Source of the DNA: an uncultured Lachnospiraceae bacterium | GTDB lineage: Bacteria; Bacillota; Clostridia; Lachnospirales; Lachnospiraceae | Assembly (NCBI GenBank): GCA_900539175.1 | Contig: UQAW01000002.1 | Span: 57,749-121,748 of the forward strand | Length of the DNA stretch: 64,000 bases | Direction: 5' to 3' | Shown here: positions 51,084 through 59,953 of the stretch, piece after piece | Layout of the letters: every line of letters starts with the position of its first letter | Position numbering within the stretch: the first letter of the stretch is position 1 | Notes under the pieces: generated by a model | Database searches by the model: none | Told to the model about the DNA's origin: nothing | What the model saw: the letters and a program-made list of their open reading frames with translations, nothing else | Program-made: the position numbers and the translations under genes

Positions 51084-52415
51084 TTAAAGTAATTTACGGC
51101 TGGCCCGCCCCGTATGCTGCAGCAAAACATAGATTACGCTTCCCAGAACGGCGACAATGCTTTCCGTCAGGGGCAGAGTAAACCACACCCCTGTGATTCC
51201 ACACAGGGACGATAATAAAAATGCCATGGGAACGATCAGGAACAATCCTCTTAGTAACGAAATCATATGTGCCGGAACCACCTTTTCCGTTGCAGTAAAA
51301 AGCACAGAAAGAATGATATTAAATCCTGCAAATGCAATGGATGTAAAGTATATTTTCAGCCCCTTAACCGCAATTTCCTGTAACTGTGGCTGATGCTCAC
51401 TGTTAAATGCACCCACAATTGGATCTGCAAATACAAACATCACAAGATATATCATCCCTGAAAGAATAAGCATTGTAAACAGCGCATATCGTAATACTTT
51501 TTTGATATTCACGCTGTCATTTTCTCCATAAGCCTTACTAAATAACGGCTGTATTCCCTGCGCAATTCCAGTATAAATGGAAACAACCACAAGAGACAGG
51601 TTCGCGATTACCCCATAAGCCGCAACCCCCACATTCCCGGATAACTCCAAAAGGATGATATTAAAAACAATCATCACAATTCCGGAAGAAACTTCCGAAA
51701 TCAGAGAGGGAAAACCCAGTGTCAGGATTGATCTCACATTCTTTAAATATATTCCCATCTTCACGAATCGAAAACCGTTCCTCTTTCTGATCCAATGGTA
51801 TGAAAGAATTGCCATACTGATAAGCGGCGCCAATCCCGTAGCCAATACTGCTCCAAGTATTCCCATGTGCAGCGGAAAAATAAAAATATAATCCAACAAT
51901 ACATTTGACAAACTTCCTCCGATCATTGCAGTCATAGACAATTGAGGACTCCCGTCATTTCTGACAAAGCAAATCAGAATATTGTTCATCAGAAATGCCG
52001 GCGAAAAGAAAAGTATCACTTTAATATAGGTATTTGTCATGGAAAAAACTTCCTGATCTGCACCCAAAAGAGCTGTCATTGGTTCAGAACAGAAAAGACC
52101 GCCAAGTACAAATACAATTGCTGCCATTACTGCCAGATAGACCGTATTTGTAAAAATTTCATGTGTACGCTCCAACTTTTGCTGACCTTTGAAGATAGAA
52201 TACTTAATTGCTCCCCCCATCCCAAGCATCAGTCCGCAGCCATGGACAAAACTATATACAGGAATCGCAAGATTCAACGCCGTCAGACCATTCGAACCCA
52301 ATCCCTGGGAGATAAAGAACGTATCCGCAAGAATATAACAGGAAATGCCCAGCATTCCAAGCACATTCAAAGACGCATATCTGACAAATTCTTTAAAATA
52401 CTTTGAGTTCTCCAT
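51084..52415 (-). CDS. MATE-family efflux transporter, leader-controlled
   Basis: The 443-aa protein has about twelve membrane helices and a MATE N-terminus (FVRYASLNVLGMLGISCYIL, ADTFFISQG). It is diverged from the two other MATE proteins here and closer to the MepA/NorM-like branch that tolerates an N-terminal charge shift. AAGGAGG precedes ATGATG at 52418/52415. Its mRNA starts about 137 nt upstream and passes through a terminator hairpin that overlaps a conserved-looking structure, so expression is probably switched by a ligand or ion. Confidence 0.92.
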   Translation of the reverse strand: MENSKYFKEFVRYASLNVLGMLGISCYILADTFFISQGLGSNGLTALNLAIPVYSFVHGCGLMLGMGGAIKYSIFKGQQKLERTHEIFTNTVYLAVMAAIVFVLGGLFCSEPMTALLGADQEVFSMTNTYIKVILFFSPAFLMNNILICFVRNDGSPQLSMTAMIGGSLSNVLLDYIFIFPLHMGILGAVLATGLAPLISMAILSYHWIRKRNGFRFVKMGIYLKNVRSILTLGFPSLISEVSSGIVMIVFNIILLELSGNVGVAAYGVIANLSLVVVSIYTGIAQGIQPLFSKAYGENDSVNIKKVLRYALFTMLILSGMIYLVMFVFADPIVGAFNSEHQPQLQEIAVKGLKIYFTSIAFAGFNIILSVLFTATEKVVPAHMISLLRGLFLIVPMAFLLSSLCGITGVWFTLPLTESIVAVLGSVIYVLLQHTGRASRKLL

Positions 52416-52432
52416 CATAACCTCCTTAAAAC

Positions 52433-52552
52433 AAAAAAACGCCGGCATCCCGTATCTTCAAAGGCCTAACGATACGGCATCCAACGTTTCCCCTTACCCG
52501 GCGGCAAGTACATATATTCATAACTTTTTCATTCGCAATCTCACATTTTTAT
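52433..52552 (-). promoter_or_regulatory. Candidate riboswitch with expression-platform terminator
   Basis: The leader contains, in minus-strand order, GCCGCCGGGTAAGGGGAAAC, GTTGGATGCCGTATC, GTTAGGCC and GATACGGGATGCCGGCG, then TTTTTTT and the AAGGAGG of the MATE gene. CGCCGG (52498-52503) pairs with CCGGCG (52440-52445), and GATGCCGTATC pairs with GATACGGGATGC with two mismatches. The combination of G-rich junction, nested stems and terminal U-run fits a riboswitch. It recalls the Na+-I (DUF1646) motif, which would suit a Na+-coupled exporter, but I cannot confirm the class. Confidence 0.6.
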
Positions 52553-52559
52553 CTTTCTC

Positions 52560-52588
52560 AGTATAACATGGCATTTTAAATTTTTCAA
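52560..52588 (-). promoter_or_regulatory. Sigma-A promoter of the leader-controlled MATE gene
   Basis: TTGAAA (52583-52588), 17 nt and TATACT (52560-52565) on the minus strand, giving a start near 52552 and a long structured leader. Confidence 0.75.
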
Positions 52589-52724
52589 CTTCGACTTTCC
52601 CAGAACCTCTCTAAAATTTATTTCTACGCTTCCAAAACCCCAGTGTACATCGTTCCATTTATTTTTAGAATATAGCTGCAACCACCCATTCCGCTGGCAC
52701 TACATACGTATTGCACAGTACACA

Positions 52725-52971
52725 GAAACACCGGGGAAGCGGCTCTTTTGCCGCGGCATTTGCAGACTGGAGCAGATGTTCTTAGAGAAAACGCGCATCG
52801 TTTTTGCAGATTGGAATGGGTTTACAAAACCCATTCCAAAGGAGCACTGAGGCGCAAAATCATCAGATTTTACGCCGAATTGCTCCGCTTCTGCAAAAAC
52901 GATGCGCGTTTTCTCTTAGAACATCCTCCAGTCGAAACGCCGCAGCAAAAGAGCCGCTTCCCCGGTGTTTC
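52725..52971. repeat. Large palindromic element with nested hairpins
   Basis: The arms 52725-52810 and 52890-52971 are reverse complements over more than 80 nt with only a few mismatches and small gaps. Between them sit two further hairpins: a perfect 13-bp stem with 3-nt loop (52811-52839) and GGAGCA...TGCTCC enclosing a second stem (52841-52886). The RNA or ssDNA would fold as a long stem with a two-hairpin head. It lies directly after galE and before the MATE promoter. It has no coding capacity; a MITE-like or structured mobile element is likely. 52589-52724 shows nothing else. Confidence 0.8.
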
Positions 52972-52993
52972 GTCCGTCAATCACTAATTATGC

Positions 52994-54010
52994 CTAATCA
53001 TTATACCCATTCGGATTCTTCGACTGCCAATTCCAGGAATCCGCACACATTTCCTCAATGCCGAATTCTGCCTCCCAGCCAAGTTCTTCTTTTGCCTTAT
53101 CACATTTGGAATAACACGTTGCGATATCACCCGCTCTGCGCGGTTTAATCTGATAAGGAATCTCATGTCCGCATGCCTTCTCAAATGCCTTTACTACCTC
53201 AAGCACACTGTAACCATTACCGGTTCCCAGATTATAGACACTGACACCTTCTTTATCTGCAAGCTTACAGATTGCTTTCACATGTCCTTTTGCAAGATCC
53301 ACTACATGGATATAATCACGTACACCGGTTCCGTCCGGAGTATCATAATCATTGCCAAACACTCCTAAACACTCCAGTTTTCCAATCGCAACCTGTGCCA
53401 CGTAAGGAAGCAGGTTGTTTGGAATCCCCTTCGGATCCTCCCCGATCATGCCGCTCTTATGCGCTCCGATTGGATTGAAATAACGAAGCAGGATCACATT
53501 CCACTCCGGATCCGCAGTATGAATATCAGTCAGAATCTGCTCTAACATCCACTTCGTCCAGCCATAGGGATTCGTCGGCATGCCCTTCGGGCACTCTTCC
53601 GTAATCGGAATCTGTGCCGGATCACCGTAAACAGTTGCAGAAGAACTGAAAATAATATTCTTCACACCATGATTTCTCATCTCATCACAGAGATTCAATG
53701 TTCCGGTAATGTTGTTATGATAATATTCAATCGGTTTTGCCACAGATTCTCCAACAGCTTTCAAGCCGGCAAAGTGAATAACCGCATCAATCTTTTCCTG
53801 ATCAAATATCTTTTTCATGCCTTCTTTATCCAGAAGATCAGTCTCATAAAATGTAACTGTCTTGCCTGTGATCTCCTGAATACGATCTACTGCCTTCGGA
53901 CTGGAATTGTAAAGGTTATCCACAATTACAACCTCATAACCTTCATTCAGCAGTTCCACACATGTATGACTCCCAATATAACCGGCTCCGCCTGTAACTA
54001 AAATTTTCAT
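52994..54010 (-). CDS. galE: UDP-glucose 4-epimerase
   Basis: The 338-aa protein is a classical GalE: NAD-binding GGAGYIGSH (about 7-15), the catalytic SSSATVYG with YGWTKWMLE (Tyr-x3-Lys, about 149-157), and C-terminal substrate-binding RAGDIATCYS. It interconverts UDP-glucose and UDP-galactose in the Leloir pathway. AGGAGG lies upstream of the ATG at 54010. It is the third gene of galK-galT-galE; the palindromic element follows. Confidence 0.97.
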   Translation of the reverse strand: MKILVTGGAGYIGSHTCVELLNEGYEVVIVDNLYNSSPKAVDRIQEITGKTVTFYETDLLDKEGMKKIFDQEKIDAVIHFAGLKAVGESVAKPIEYYHNNITGTLNLCDEMRNHGVKNIIFSSSATVYGDPAQIPITEECPKGMPTNPYGWTKWMLEQILTDIHTADPEWNVILLRYFNPIGAHKSGMIGEDPKGIPNNLLPYVAQVAIGKLECLGVFGNDYDTPDGTGVRDYIHVVDLAKGHVKAICKLADKEGVSVYNLGTGNGYSVLEVVKAFEKACGHEIPYQIKPRRAGDIATCYSKCDKAKEELGWEAEFGIEEMCADSWNWQSKNPNGYND

Positions 54011-54118
54011 CAAACTTCCTCCTACTTCTTCGGAATCTCAAATATAACTTGTACTTTTTTATCTCATTTAGAATAACACTTCATTCTAAAAACTGCAATC
54101 ATCTTTCTTATAAAATCG

Positions 54119-55612
54119 TCAAAGTGTCTCCAAAAACCTTGCAAACGCTTTTCTTCCCTCCGTTGTGCACTTGTACACACCAGCATCTTCCAGAACCCCT
54201 ACAAATACCTTTCCGATTTCTTCTTTCAGGATATCCATCACATTCCCGGCATTCAAATCCGGATATTTCGGCAGAAATTCATCCACCCAATCCGCATGTT
54301 TCACTAAACTTTCATTGGAACGTACATCTTTTCCCTCCAGCAGATACTCGGAGAGCAATTGCATCTCATCTTTCAGACGTGCCGGCAATACGGCGAGTCC
54401 CATCACCTCAATCAAACCGATATTTTCTTTCTTAATGTGATGATATTGTGCATGAGGATGATAAACGCCAAGAGGACATTCCTCAGTGGTGATATTATTC
54501 CGCAGTACAAGATCCAGTTCGAACGTATCTTCCACCTTACGGGCAATCGGTGTAATTGTGTTGTGCGGTTCTCCTTCGGTTTCCGCATAAATAAAAGCAT
54601 CCTCATCCGTATAACCGCGCCACTGATTCAGGATATATTCAGCCAGGTCAATCAGACGATCCGCTTCTTTGTGACGGATACGAATCACCGATAACGGCCA
54701 TTTTACAATCCCGGCCTCCACATCCTCATACCCTTTTATTTCCACATACGTTTCAATCGGTGCCTTCGCCATGGCAAATGTATAATTGCCTCCCTGATAA
54801 TGATCATGACTCAGGATGGAACCTCCCACAATCGGAAGGTCTGCATTGGAACCGATAAAGTAATGCGGAAACAATTTGATGAAATCAAACAGCTTGACAA
54901 ATGTGGTACGCTCAATCTTCATCGGAATATGCTCATAATTGAACAGAATACAATGTTCATTATAATAAACATACGGAGAATACTGGAAGCCCCACGGACT
55001 GTCATTGATCGTCAGCGGAATCGTCCGGTGATTCTGTCTTGCCGGATGATTGACTCTTCCTGCGTACCCCACATTTTCCTTGCAGAGCAGACACTTTGGA
55101 TAACCGCTTTGTTTCGCCTGTTTTGCTGCGGCTATCGCCTTCGGATCTTTCTCCGGCTTGGAGAGATTAATAGAAATATCAATATCACCATAAACGCTTG
55201 GGGCTTTCCACCTTATATCCTTCTGAATCCGATAACGGCGGATATAATCAGTATCCTGACTTAGTTTATAAAAATAATCCGTTGCCGCCTGCGGACTTTC
55301 CCGGTACTGTTCAAAAAATCTGGCCGTAACCTCACTTGGACGCGGAACCAGACAGCCCATCAGCTTCGTATCAAACAAGTCCCGGAATCCTACGCTGTTA
55401 CTCTCCAGCAATCCTTTTTCAGCTGCATAATCCAACAGTTCCTTCAACGTCTCTTCCAGATTTACATTTCGGAAATCCTCCGCAGGTTCCTCATACATAT
55501 CCTCCTGTAAAACCTCCAGAATTCTGTTTACTGTATAAATACGATCCTCTTCGGTAATTAATCCCGTCTCCAGACCATACTGAACCAATTTTTTAATACT
55601 GTCAAAAATCAT
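54119..55612 (-). CDS. galT: Galactose-1-phosphate uridylyltransferase, class II
   Basis: The 497-aa protein belongs to the Bacillota GalT family that lacks close similarity to E. coli GalT. Motifs seen are LSHDHYQGGNYTFAM (about 268-282) and GVYHPHAQYHHIKKENIGLI with the HPH nucleophile region (about 394-413). It transfers UMP from UDP-glucose to galactose-1-phosphate. GGGAGG precedes the ATG. It starts 39 nt after galK ends and leaves a 108-nt gap before galE. Confidence 0.95.
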   Translation of the reverse strand: MIFDSIKKLVQYGLETGLITEEDRIYTVNRILEVLQEDMYEEPAEDFRNVNLEETLKELLDYAAEKGLLESNSVGFRDLFDTKLMGCLVPRPSEVTARFFEQYRESPQAATDYFYKLSQDTDYIRRYRIQKDIRWKAPSVYGDIDISINLSKPEKDPKAIAAAKQAKQSGYPKCLLCKENVGYAGRVNHPARQNHRTIPLTINDSPWGFQYSPYVYYNEHCILFNYEHIPMKIERTTFVKLFDFIKLFPHYFIGSNADLPIVGGSILSHDHYQGGNYTFAMAKAPIETYVEIKGYEDVEAGIVKWPLSVIRIRHKEADRLIDLAEYILNQWRGYTDEDAFIYAETEGEPHNTITPIARKVEDTFELDLVLRNNITTEECPLGVYHPHAQYHHIKKENIGLIEVMGLAVLPARLKDEMQLLSEYLLEGKDVRSNESLVKHADWVDEFLPKYPDLNAGNVMDILKEEIGKVFVGVLEDAGVYKCTTEGRKAFARFLETL

Positions 55613-55651
55613 GATTCATCCTCCCAAACATGTACTGTTCCTGCGTACGCC

Positions 55652-56836
55652 TTAATCCGCAATCTCTTTCATGACACCCGCACCGTCACCGATATCTACT
55701 ACATAAAAGTCTGCAGCATAACCGATTTTTTCTTCATATGCCGCTCCTACTTTTTCGATAAAACTTTCGATTGCCTCATCCTTAACGATGCTGACTGTGC
55801 AACCGCCGAATCCTGCTCCTGTCATACGGGAGCCAATCACACCCTCACATTTCCATGCCTCTTCCACCAATGTGTCCAGTTCAATTCCTGTCACTTCGTA
55901 GTCATCTCTAAGAGAAATATGAGACGCATTCATCAACTGACCGAATTTTTCAATATCATTGTTCTGCAATGACTCTACCGCCTGAATAGTTCTCTGATTC
56001 TCATAGACTGCATGACGCGCCCGTTTGCAGCGGACCGGATCTTTAATTGCATCCTTTACAGCTTCAAATTCCTCTATCGTAAGCGCTCCCAGACTGGGTA
56101 CATCCTTCACTTTCTGAATCTCACTCAATGCCGTCTCACATTCACTTCTGCGCTCATTATACTTAGAATCACCAAGCCCTCGTTTCTTATTCGAACATGC
56201 AATGACAATCTTCGCATTCTCCAGTCTGATCGGCGCATACTGAAACTTTAAATCACTGGTATCCAAAAAGATTGCATGATCTTTCTTCCCCATGGCGATA
56301 GCGAACTGATCCATAATCCCGCAATTGACACCATTATACTGATTCTCAGAATACTGTCCGAACAATGCCAGATCTGTGTTCGTCAGTTCTTCATATCCGA
56401 ACATATCTCTCAGCATAACTCCTGTAACTACTTCTACAGATGCAGAAGAAGAAAGACCGGAACCATTGGGAATATTTCCGAATAATACTACATCAAATCC
56501 ATTCTTTACCTCATACCCCTTACGGATAAAGGTCCACATGACTCCTTTGGGATATGCAGTCCAATTGCTTTCACTTTCAGGTGTCAATTCTTCCAGAGAA
56601 GATTCTATCACACCGATCTCCTCAAAATTCATAGAATAAAAGCGAAGCTTCTGATCCTCTCTCTTTCTCGCAATCATATACGTTCCGATCGTGAGTGCGC
56701 AGGGAAACACATGCCCTCCATTATAATCGGTATGTTCACCGATCAGGTTCACACGTCCCGGTGCAAAATAACTACGGATATCTCCATAATTTCCAAATTT
56801 TTCCGCAAAACATTGTCTGATTTCTTTCATCTGCAT
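55652..56836 (-). CDS. galK: Galactokinase
   Basis: The 394-aa GHMP kinase has the galactokinase signature GRVNLIGEHTDYNGGHVFP (about 27-45), the ATP loop PNGSGLSSSASVEV (about 126-139) and MTGAGFGGCTVSIV near the C-terminus. It makes galactose-1-phosphate, the substrate of GalT encoded next. GGAGG lies 8-9 nt before the ATG. It heads the gal operon and is divergent from an AraC-type regulator across a roughly 240-bp gap. No galactose transporter is in view. Confidence 0.97.
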   Translation of the reverse strand: MQMKEIRQCFAEKFGNYGDIRSYFAPGRVNLIGEHTDYNGGHVFPCALTIGTYMIARKREDQKLRFYSMNFEEIGVIESSLEELTPESESNWTAYPKGVMWTFIRKGYEVKNGFDVVLFGNIPNGSGLSSSASVEVVTGVMLRDMFGYEELTNTDLALFGQYSENQYNGVNCGIMDQFAIAMGKKDHAIFLDTSDLKFQYAPIRLENAKIVIACSNKKRGLGDSKYNERRSECETALSEIQKVKDVPSLGALTIEEFEAVKDAIKDPVRCKRARHAVYENQRTIQAVESLQNNDIEKFGQLMNASHISLRDDYEVTGIELDTLVEEAWKCEGVIGSRMTGAGFGGCTVSIVKDEAIESFIEKVGAAYEEKIGYAADFYVVDIGDGAGVMKEIAD

Positions 56837-56965
56837 AACCCAATTCCTCCCTGATACATTTTTCCAATATTCCTTTTGCTACATTATTCGCAGAATCTGC
56901 AAAGGCTATTCTGAAATACTGTGCCCGTTCCTTTTCAATAGCCACTTCTTTTCTCTTGATTTCTC

Positions 56966-56994
56966 TTGATTTCTTTTCATAGTTTCATTATAAT
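56966..56994 (+). promoter_or_regulatory. Promoter of the AraC-type gene with a direct repeat at -35
   Basis: TTGATT (56966-56971), 17 nt, TATAAT (56989-56994). The -35 lies within a tandem direct repeat of TTCTCTTGAT (56951-56970), a layout that suits AraC-type activators, so it may be autoregulated. Confidence 0.6.
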
Positions 56995-57079
56995 GAGGAA
57001 AAGATTGGTCTGCAATAAATATATTTGTCACTATTTGCACTATATTGAGATTTCGAATAATGAAGGAGATAAGATAAGA

Positions 57080-57973
57080 ATGCAGTTAGAGATCAATGAG
57101 ACACAAAGAGAATTGAAATCACATGGATGCTTTGAGTTTCCTGTCTTTATCAGCCAGGAAGTTTTGTCCCGGTATGAACGCGGCTCATTTACCTGGCACT
57201 GGCATCCGGAAATTGAATTAACTTTAATTATGGAGGGACAAATCAGTTACCAGGTCAATGACCAGATTTATCAGCTCCATGAGGGAGATGGGTTGTTCTG
57301 TAACTCTAATGCCCTGCATACCGGGCATATGATTGATAACCAGGACTGCTACTATATCTCCACAACCTTCCATCCCCGGATCATCTATGGATTTGAGGGG
57401 AGTATTCTGCAGCGGGATTATGTCAATCCACTGGTGCATGACTCTGCGCTTGGTTCTATCCCCCTTTATCCTTCCGTGGACTGGCACCGTCCTATTCTGG
57501 AAGCGCTGAAACGACTCTACACGTTGTACTTGAATCACTCCGATGCCTTTGAGATGGAAATACAGCAATCACTCTCCGCTATCTGGCTGTCCCTTTACCG
57601 CCATACGGTTTTGGAAAATCAAGCTCTGGAAAAATCTGCAGCCTCTAACCGGGAGCTTGAACGTCTGCGGCATATTCTGACCTTTATTCAGGAACATTAT
57701 ATGGAGAAAATTACTTTGGACGATATCGCTGCACAGATTCATATCTGCAAAAGTGAATGCTGCCGTTTCTTCAAAAAGCACATGCGGGAATCCCTGTTCG
57801 ATTATCTCCTGTATTACCGGGTGGAAAAAAGTCTGCCTCTGTTGGCTGAAAATCAGCTCTCCATTACTGAAATTTCCGCACAGACCGGGTTTTCCAGCCC
57901 CGGATATTTTTCAAGAATTTTCCGGGAGCAGATGCACTGTTCTCCAACACAGTACCGTGTGAGTAAAAAATAG
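57080..57973 (+). CDS. AraC-family regulator with N-terminal cupin
   Basis: The 297-aa protein has a cupin-like sensor domain (WHWHPEIELTLIMEGQISYQ, about 39-58) and a C-terminal double helix-turn-helix (ITLDDIAAQIHICKSECCRF, then ITEISAQTGFSSPGYFSRIF). The start at 57080 follows AAGGAG; the frame is open from 56966. Divergent orientation from galKTE suggests it controls galactose use, though many AraC proteins regulate other nearby sugar genes. Confidence 0.88.
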   Translation: MQLEINETQRELKSHGCFEFPVFISQEVLSRYERGSFTWHWHPEIELTLIMEGQISYQVNDQIYQLHEGDGLFCNSNALHTGHMIDNQDCYYISTTFHPRIIYGFEGSILQRDYVNPLVHDSALGSIPLYPSVDWHRPILEALKRLYTLYLNHSDAFEMEIQQSLSAIWLSLYRHTVLENQALEKSAASNRELERLRHILTFIQEHYMEKITLDDIAAQIHICKSECCRFFKKHMRESLFDYLLYYRVEKSLPLLAENQLSITEISAQTGFSSPGYFSRIFREQMHCSPTQYRVSKK

Positions 57974-58017
57974 ACGAACCACCAACTTCTAAGAAGGGAA
58001 GATCCAGTTACCACGCT

Positions 58018-58773
58018 TTATTTTTTTCCGCCTTCTACACCGAGACGATTAATCTGCGCTGCCATATATCCTGCACCGAACCCATTGTCAATATTGACAA
58101 CAGCAATTCCTTCTGCACAGGAATTCAGCATTGTAAGCAATGCGGAAATCCCATGAAGATTGGCTCCATATCCCACAGAAGTAGGAACTGCGATCACCGG
58201 CCGCTCAACCAAACCAGCGACCACACTGCCTAAGGCTCCCTCCATTCCGGCAATAGCAATCACACAATTTGCTCTCCGTATTTCTTCTGTTTTTGCCAAA
58301 AGTCTGTGAATTCCGGCTACCCCCACATCATAGATCCGATTGACATATGCTCCGAAAAATTCTGCCGTCTGCGCCGCTTCTTCCGCCACGGAAATATCAG
58401 AGGTTCCGGCAGTACAAACCGCTATTTCCCCCACAGGCGCAGGCTGATCAAACTGCAGCTTCAGTGTACGTCCCAACGGATCATATATGACATCCGGTAT
58501 TACCTCTTTTACAGCTTCGTACTGCTCCTTTGATGCTCTCGTACCCAAAACATTACTCTTTCGTTCGGCAAAACACTGATATATTTTAACCAGATGCTCT
58601 GTCGCTTTTCCCGGACAATATACAACCTCACCAAATCCGGAACGCAGCGCACGGTGATGATCCAACCTGCAGAACCCTAAATCCTGATACGGAAGATCTT
58701 TCAGGTATTGCTCCGCTTCGCCAATCGTTATCTCACCGTCCTTTACCCCTTCTAATAATTTGTGTACATCCAT
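58018..58773 (-). CDS. larB: Nickel-pincer cofactor biosynthesis protein LarB
   Basis: The 251-aa protein has the LarB layout: an N-terminal helical part (ITIGEAEQYLKDLPYQDLGF), and a PurE-like (AIR carboxylase) C-terminal domain with TAGTSDISVAEEAAQTAEFF and VPTSVGYGANLHGISALL. LarB carboxylates and adenylates nicotinic acid adenine dinucleotide at the start of the nickel-pincer cofactor of lactate racemase. larC, larE and the racemase are not in the window, so the pathway must be encoded elsewhere or the protein serves another enzyme. It ends close to the convergent AraC gene. Confidence 0.93.
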   Translation of the reverse strand: MDVHKLLEGVKDGEITIGEAEQYLKDLPYQDLGFCRLDHHRALRSGFGEVVYCPGKATEHLVKIYQCFAERKSNVLGTRASKEQYEAVKEVIPDVIYDPLGRTLKLQFDQPAPVGEIAVCTAGTSDISVAEEAAQTAEFFGAYVNRIYDVGVAGIHRLLAKTEEIRRANCVIAIAGMEGALGSVVAGLVERPVIAVPTSVGYGANLHGISALLTMLNSCAEGIAVVNIDNGFGAGYMAAQINRLGVEGGKK

Positions 58774-58867
58774 TCCATCCGCACCTCCTTAAGTTTTTTC
58801 CAGTGATACGCTTCTTTTGCAGCCGCCTCAATGTTCACTTTGAATCCGGATAACCTCTGCGCTGCTC

Positions 58868-59887
58868 CTAATATACATTATGCACCCTCTCCGCAAAACA
58901 CATCATATCTTTGATATTGAGCACCTCTCCATTATCCAAAATCGCTTTTCCGCTTATCTTGCCAAATACCTGATGCTGATCACTCATGAGAAATTTCACA
59001 TCGATCTTGGCCGCCCGGTCGATGATCGGACGAAATTTCATCTCAAATCTTCCGTCACTGCTGGTAAACATCCATGGCTTCATATAATCCCCCGCCGGGA
59101 TATAAAATGTCACATCATCCAGCTTATGTCCGACTCCGTTATAAAACAGGATATTCTCACTGGCAGCGGACGTATCACCAAATCCGTAACCAATATTAAA
59201 TCCAAAAGGTTTTCCATTCACAAGTCCGTTACCGGAACCCCAGTACCAGGTATTATCGTAGGTCCAGACACCTCTTCCCCAGTCCAGTGTACCAAAATCA
59301 TGCTCAGGATGATAATAATAGATTTTACCATTAAACTTCACCACACCGGATGCCCGCATGCAGTTTATTTTCTGATTATAATAAAAAGCCCGGCTGTCCT
59401 TCCAGGGCGTTGCAATCACCATAGTATCCATAGGCGGCTGTTCCAGAGAAATATCACAGGAAAACGGTGTTCCGTGATAGAACTCCTTGAATCTGTACTG
59501 AATCCGACGTTTTCCGGGCACTACCGTATATTTGATATGCATCTGTTTATTGCTGAATTCACAGTCTCCTTCGGAAGAATTCTCCGGCAGTTTTAATTTT
59601 CCCATCGGAAACGGAGTCAAAACGGTCTTTGTCTGCTCCATCGGCTTTGTAAAATCCAGAAAACTGACAGACTGCAAACCGATATAGCCGTTATCAGAAA
59701 TAGTAAAAGCCACGGCAAATCCATCTCCCATTACCAGATAATAATCCCATTCTTTTATTCGGAAAGCCGGAGATTTAATCTCTTTACGCCTGTACTCCCA
59801 TACTTGGGAACGTGCCCATCCCGGCTCCTGCAAATGCCCGTCTTTTGTCAGAAGCATCTGCTTTTTTGTCACCTCATGATTCCTCAC
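58868..59887 (-). CDS. DUF2804 family protein
   Basis: The 339-aa protein matches DUF2804: a beta-rich fold with YYLVMGDGFAVAFTISDNGY, PMDTMVIATPWKDSRAFYYN and YHPEHDFGTLDWGRGVWTYD. Function is unknown; the fold resembles lipid- or sugar-binding beta-sandwiches. No signal peptide is seen. I use the GTG at 59887, 6 nt after GGAGGT; the frame is open to a GTG at 59935. It is 66 nt after glpK on the same strand, so it may be co-transcribed. Confidence 0.85.
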   Translation of the reverse strand: MRNHEVTKKQMLLTKDGHLQEPGWARSQVWEYRRKEIKSPAFRIKEWDYYLVMGDGFAVAFTISDNGYIGLQSVSFLDFTKPMEQTKTVLTPFPMGKLKLPENSSEGDCEFSNKQMHIKYTVVPGKRRIQYRFKEFYHGTPFSCDISLEQPPMDTMVIATPWKDSRAFYYNQKINCMRASGVVKFNGKIYYYHPEHDFGTLDWGRGVWTYDNTWYWGSGNGLVNGKPFGFNIGYGFGDTSAASENILFYNGVGHKLDDVTFYIPAGDYMKPWMFTSSDGRFEMKFRPIIDRAAKIDVKFLMSDQHQVFGKISGKAILDNGEVLNIKDMMCFAERVHNVY

Positions 59888-59953
59888 TCCAATACCTCCG
59901 TCACATATTTCCTGTCTATCCGTTCTACCCCTCACATACCGTTTTATAAAATA

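Noticed and set aside
52748..52987. Plus-strand open frame of 79 codons inside the palindromic element
   Set aside because: It follows from the inverted repeat, has no ribosome-binding site and no sensible protein features.
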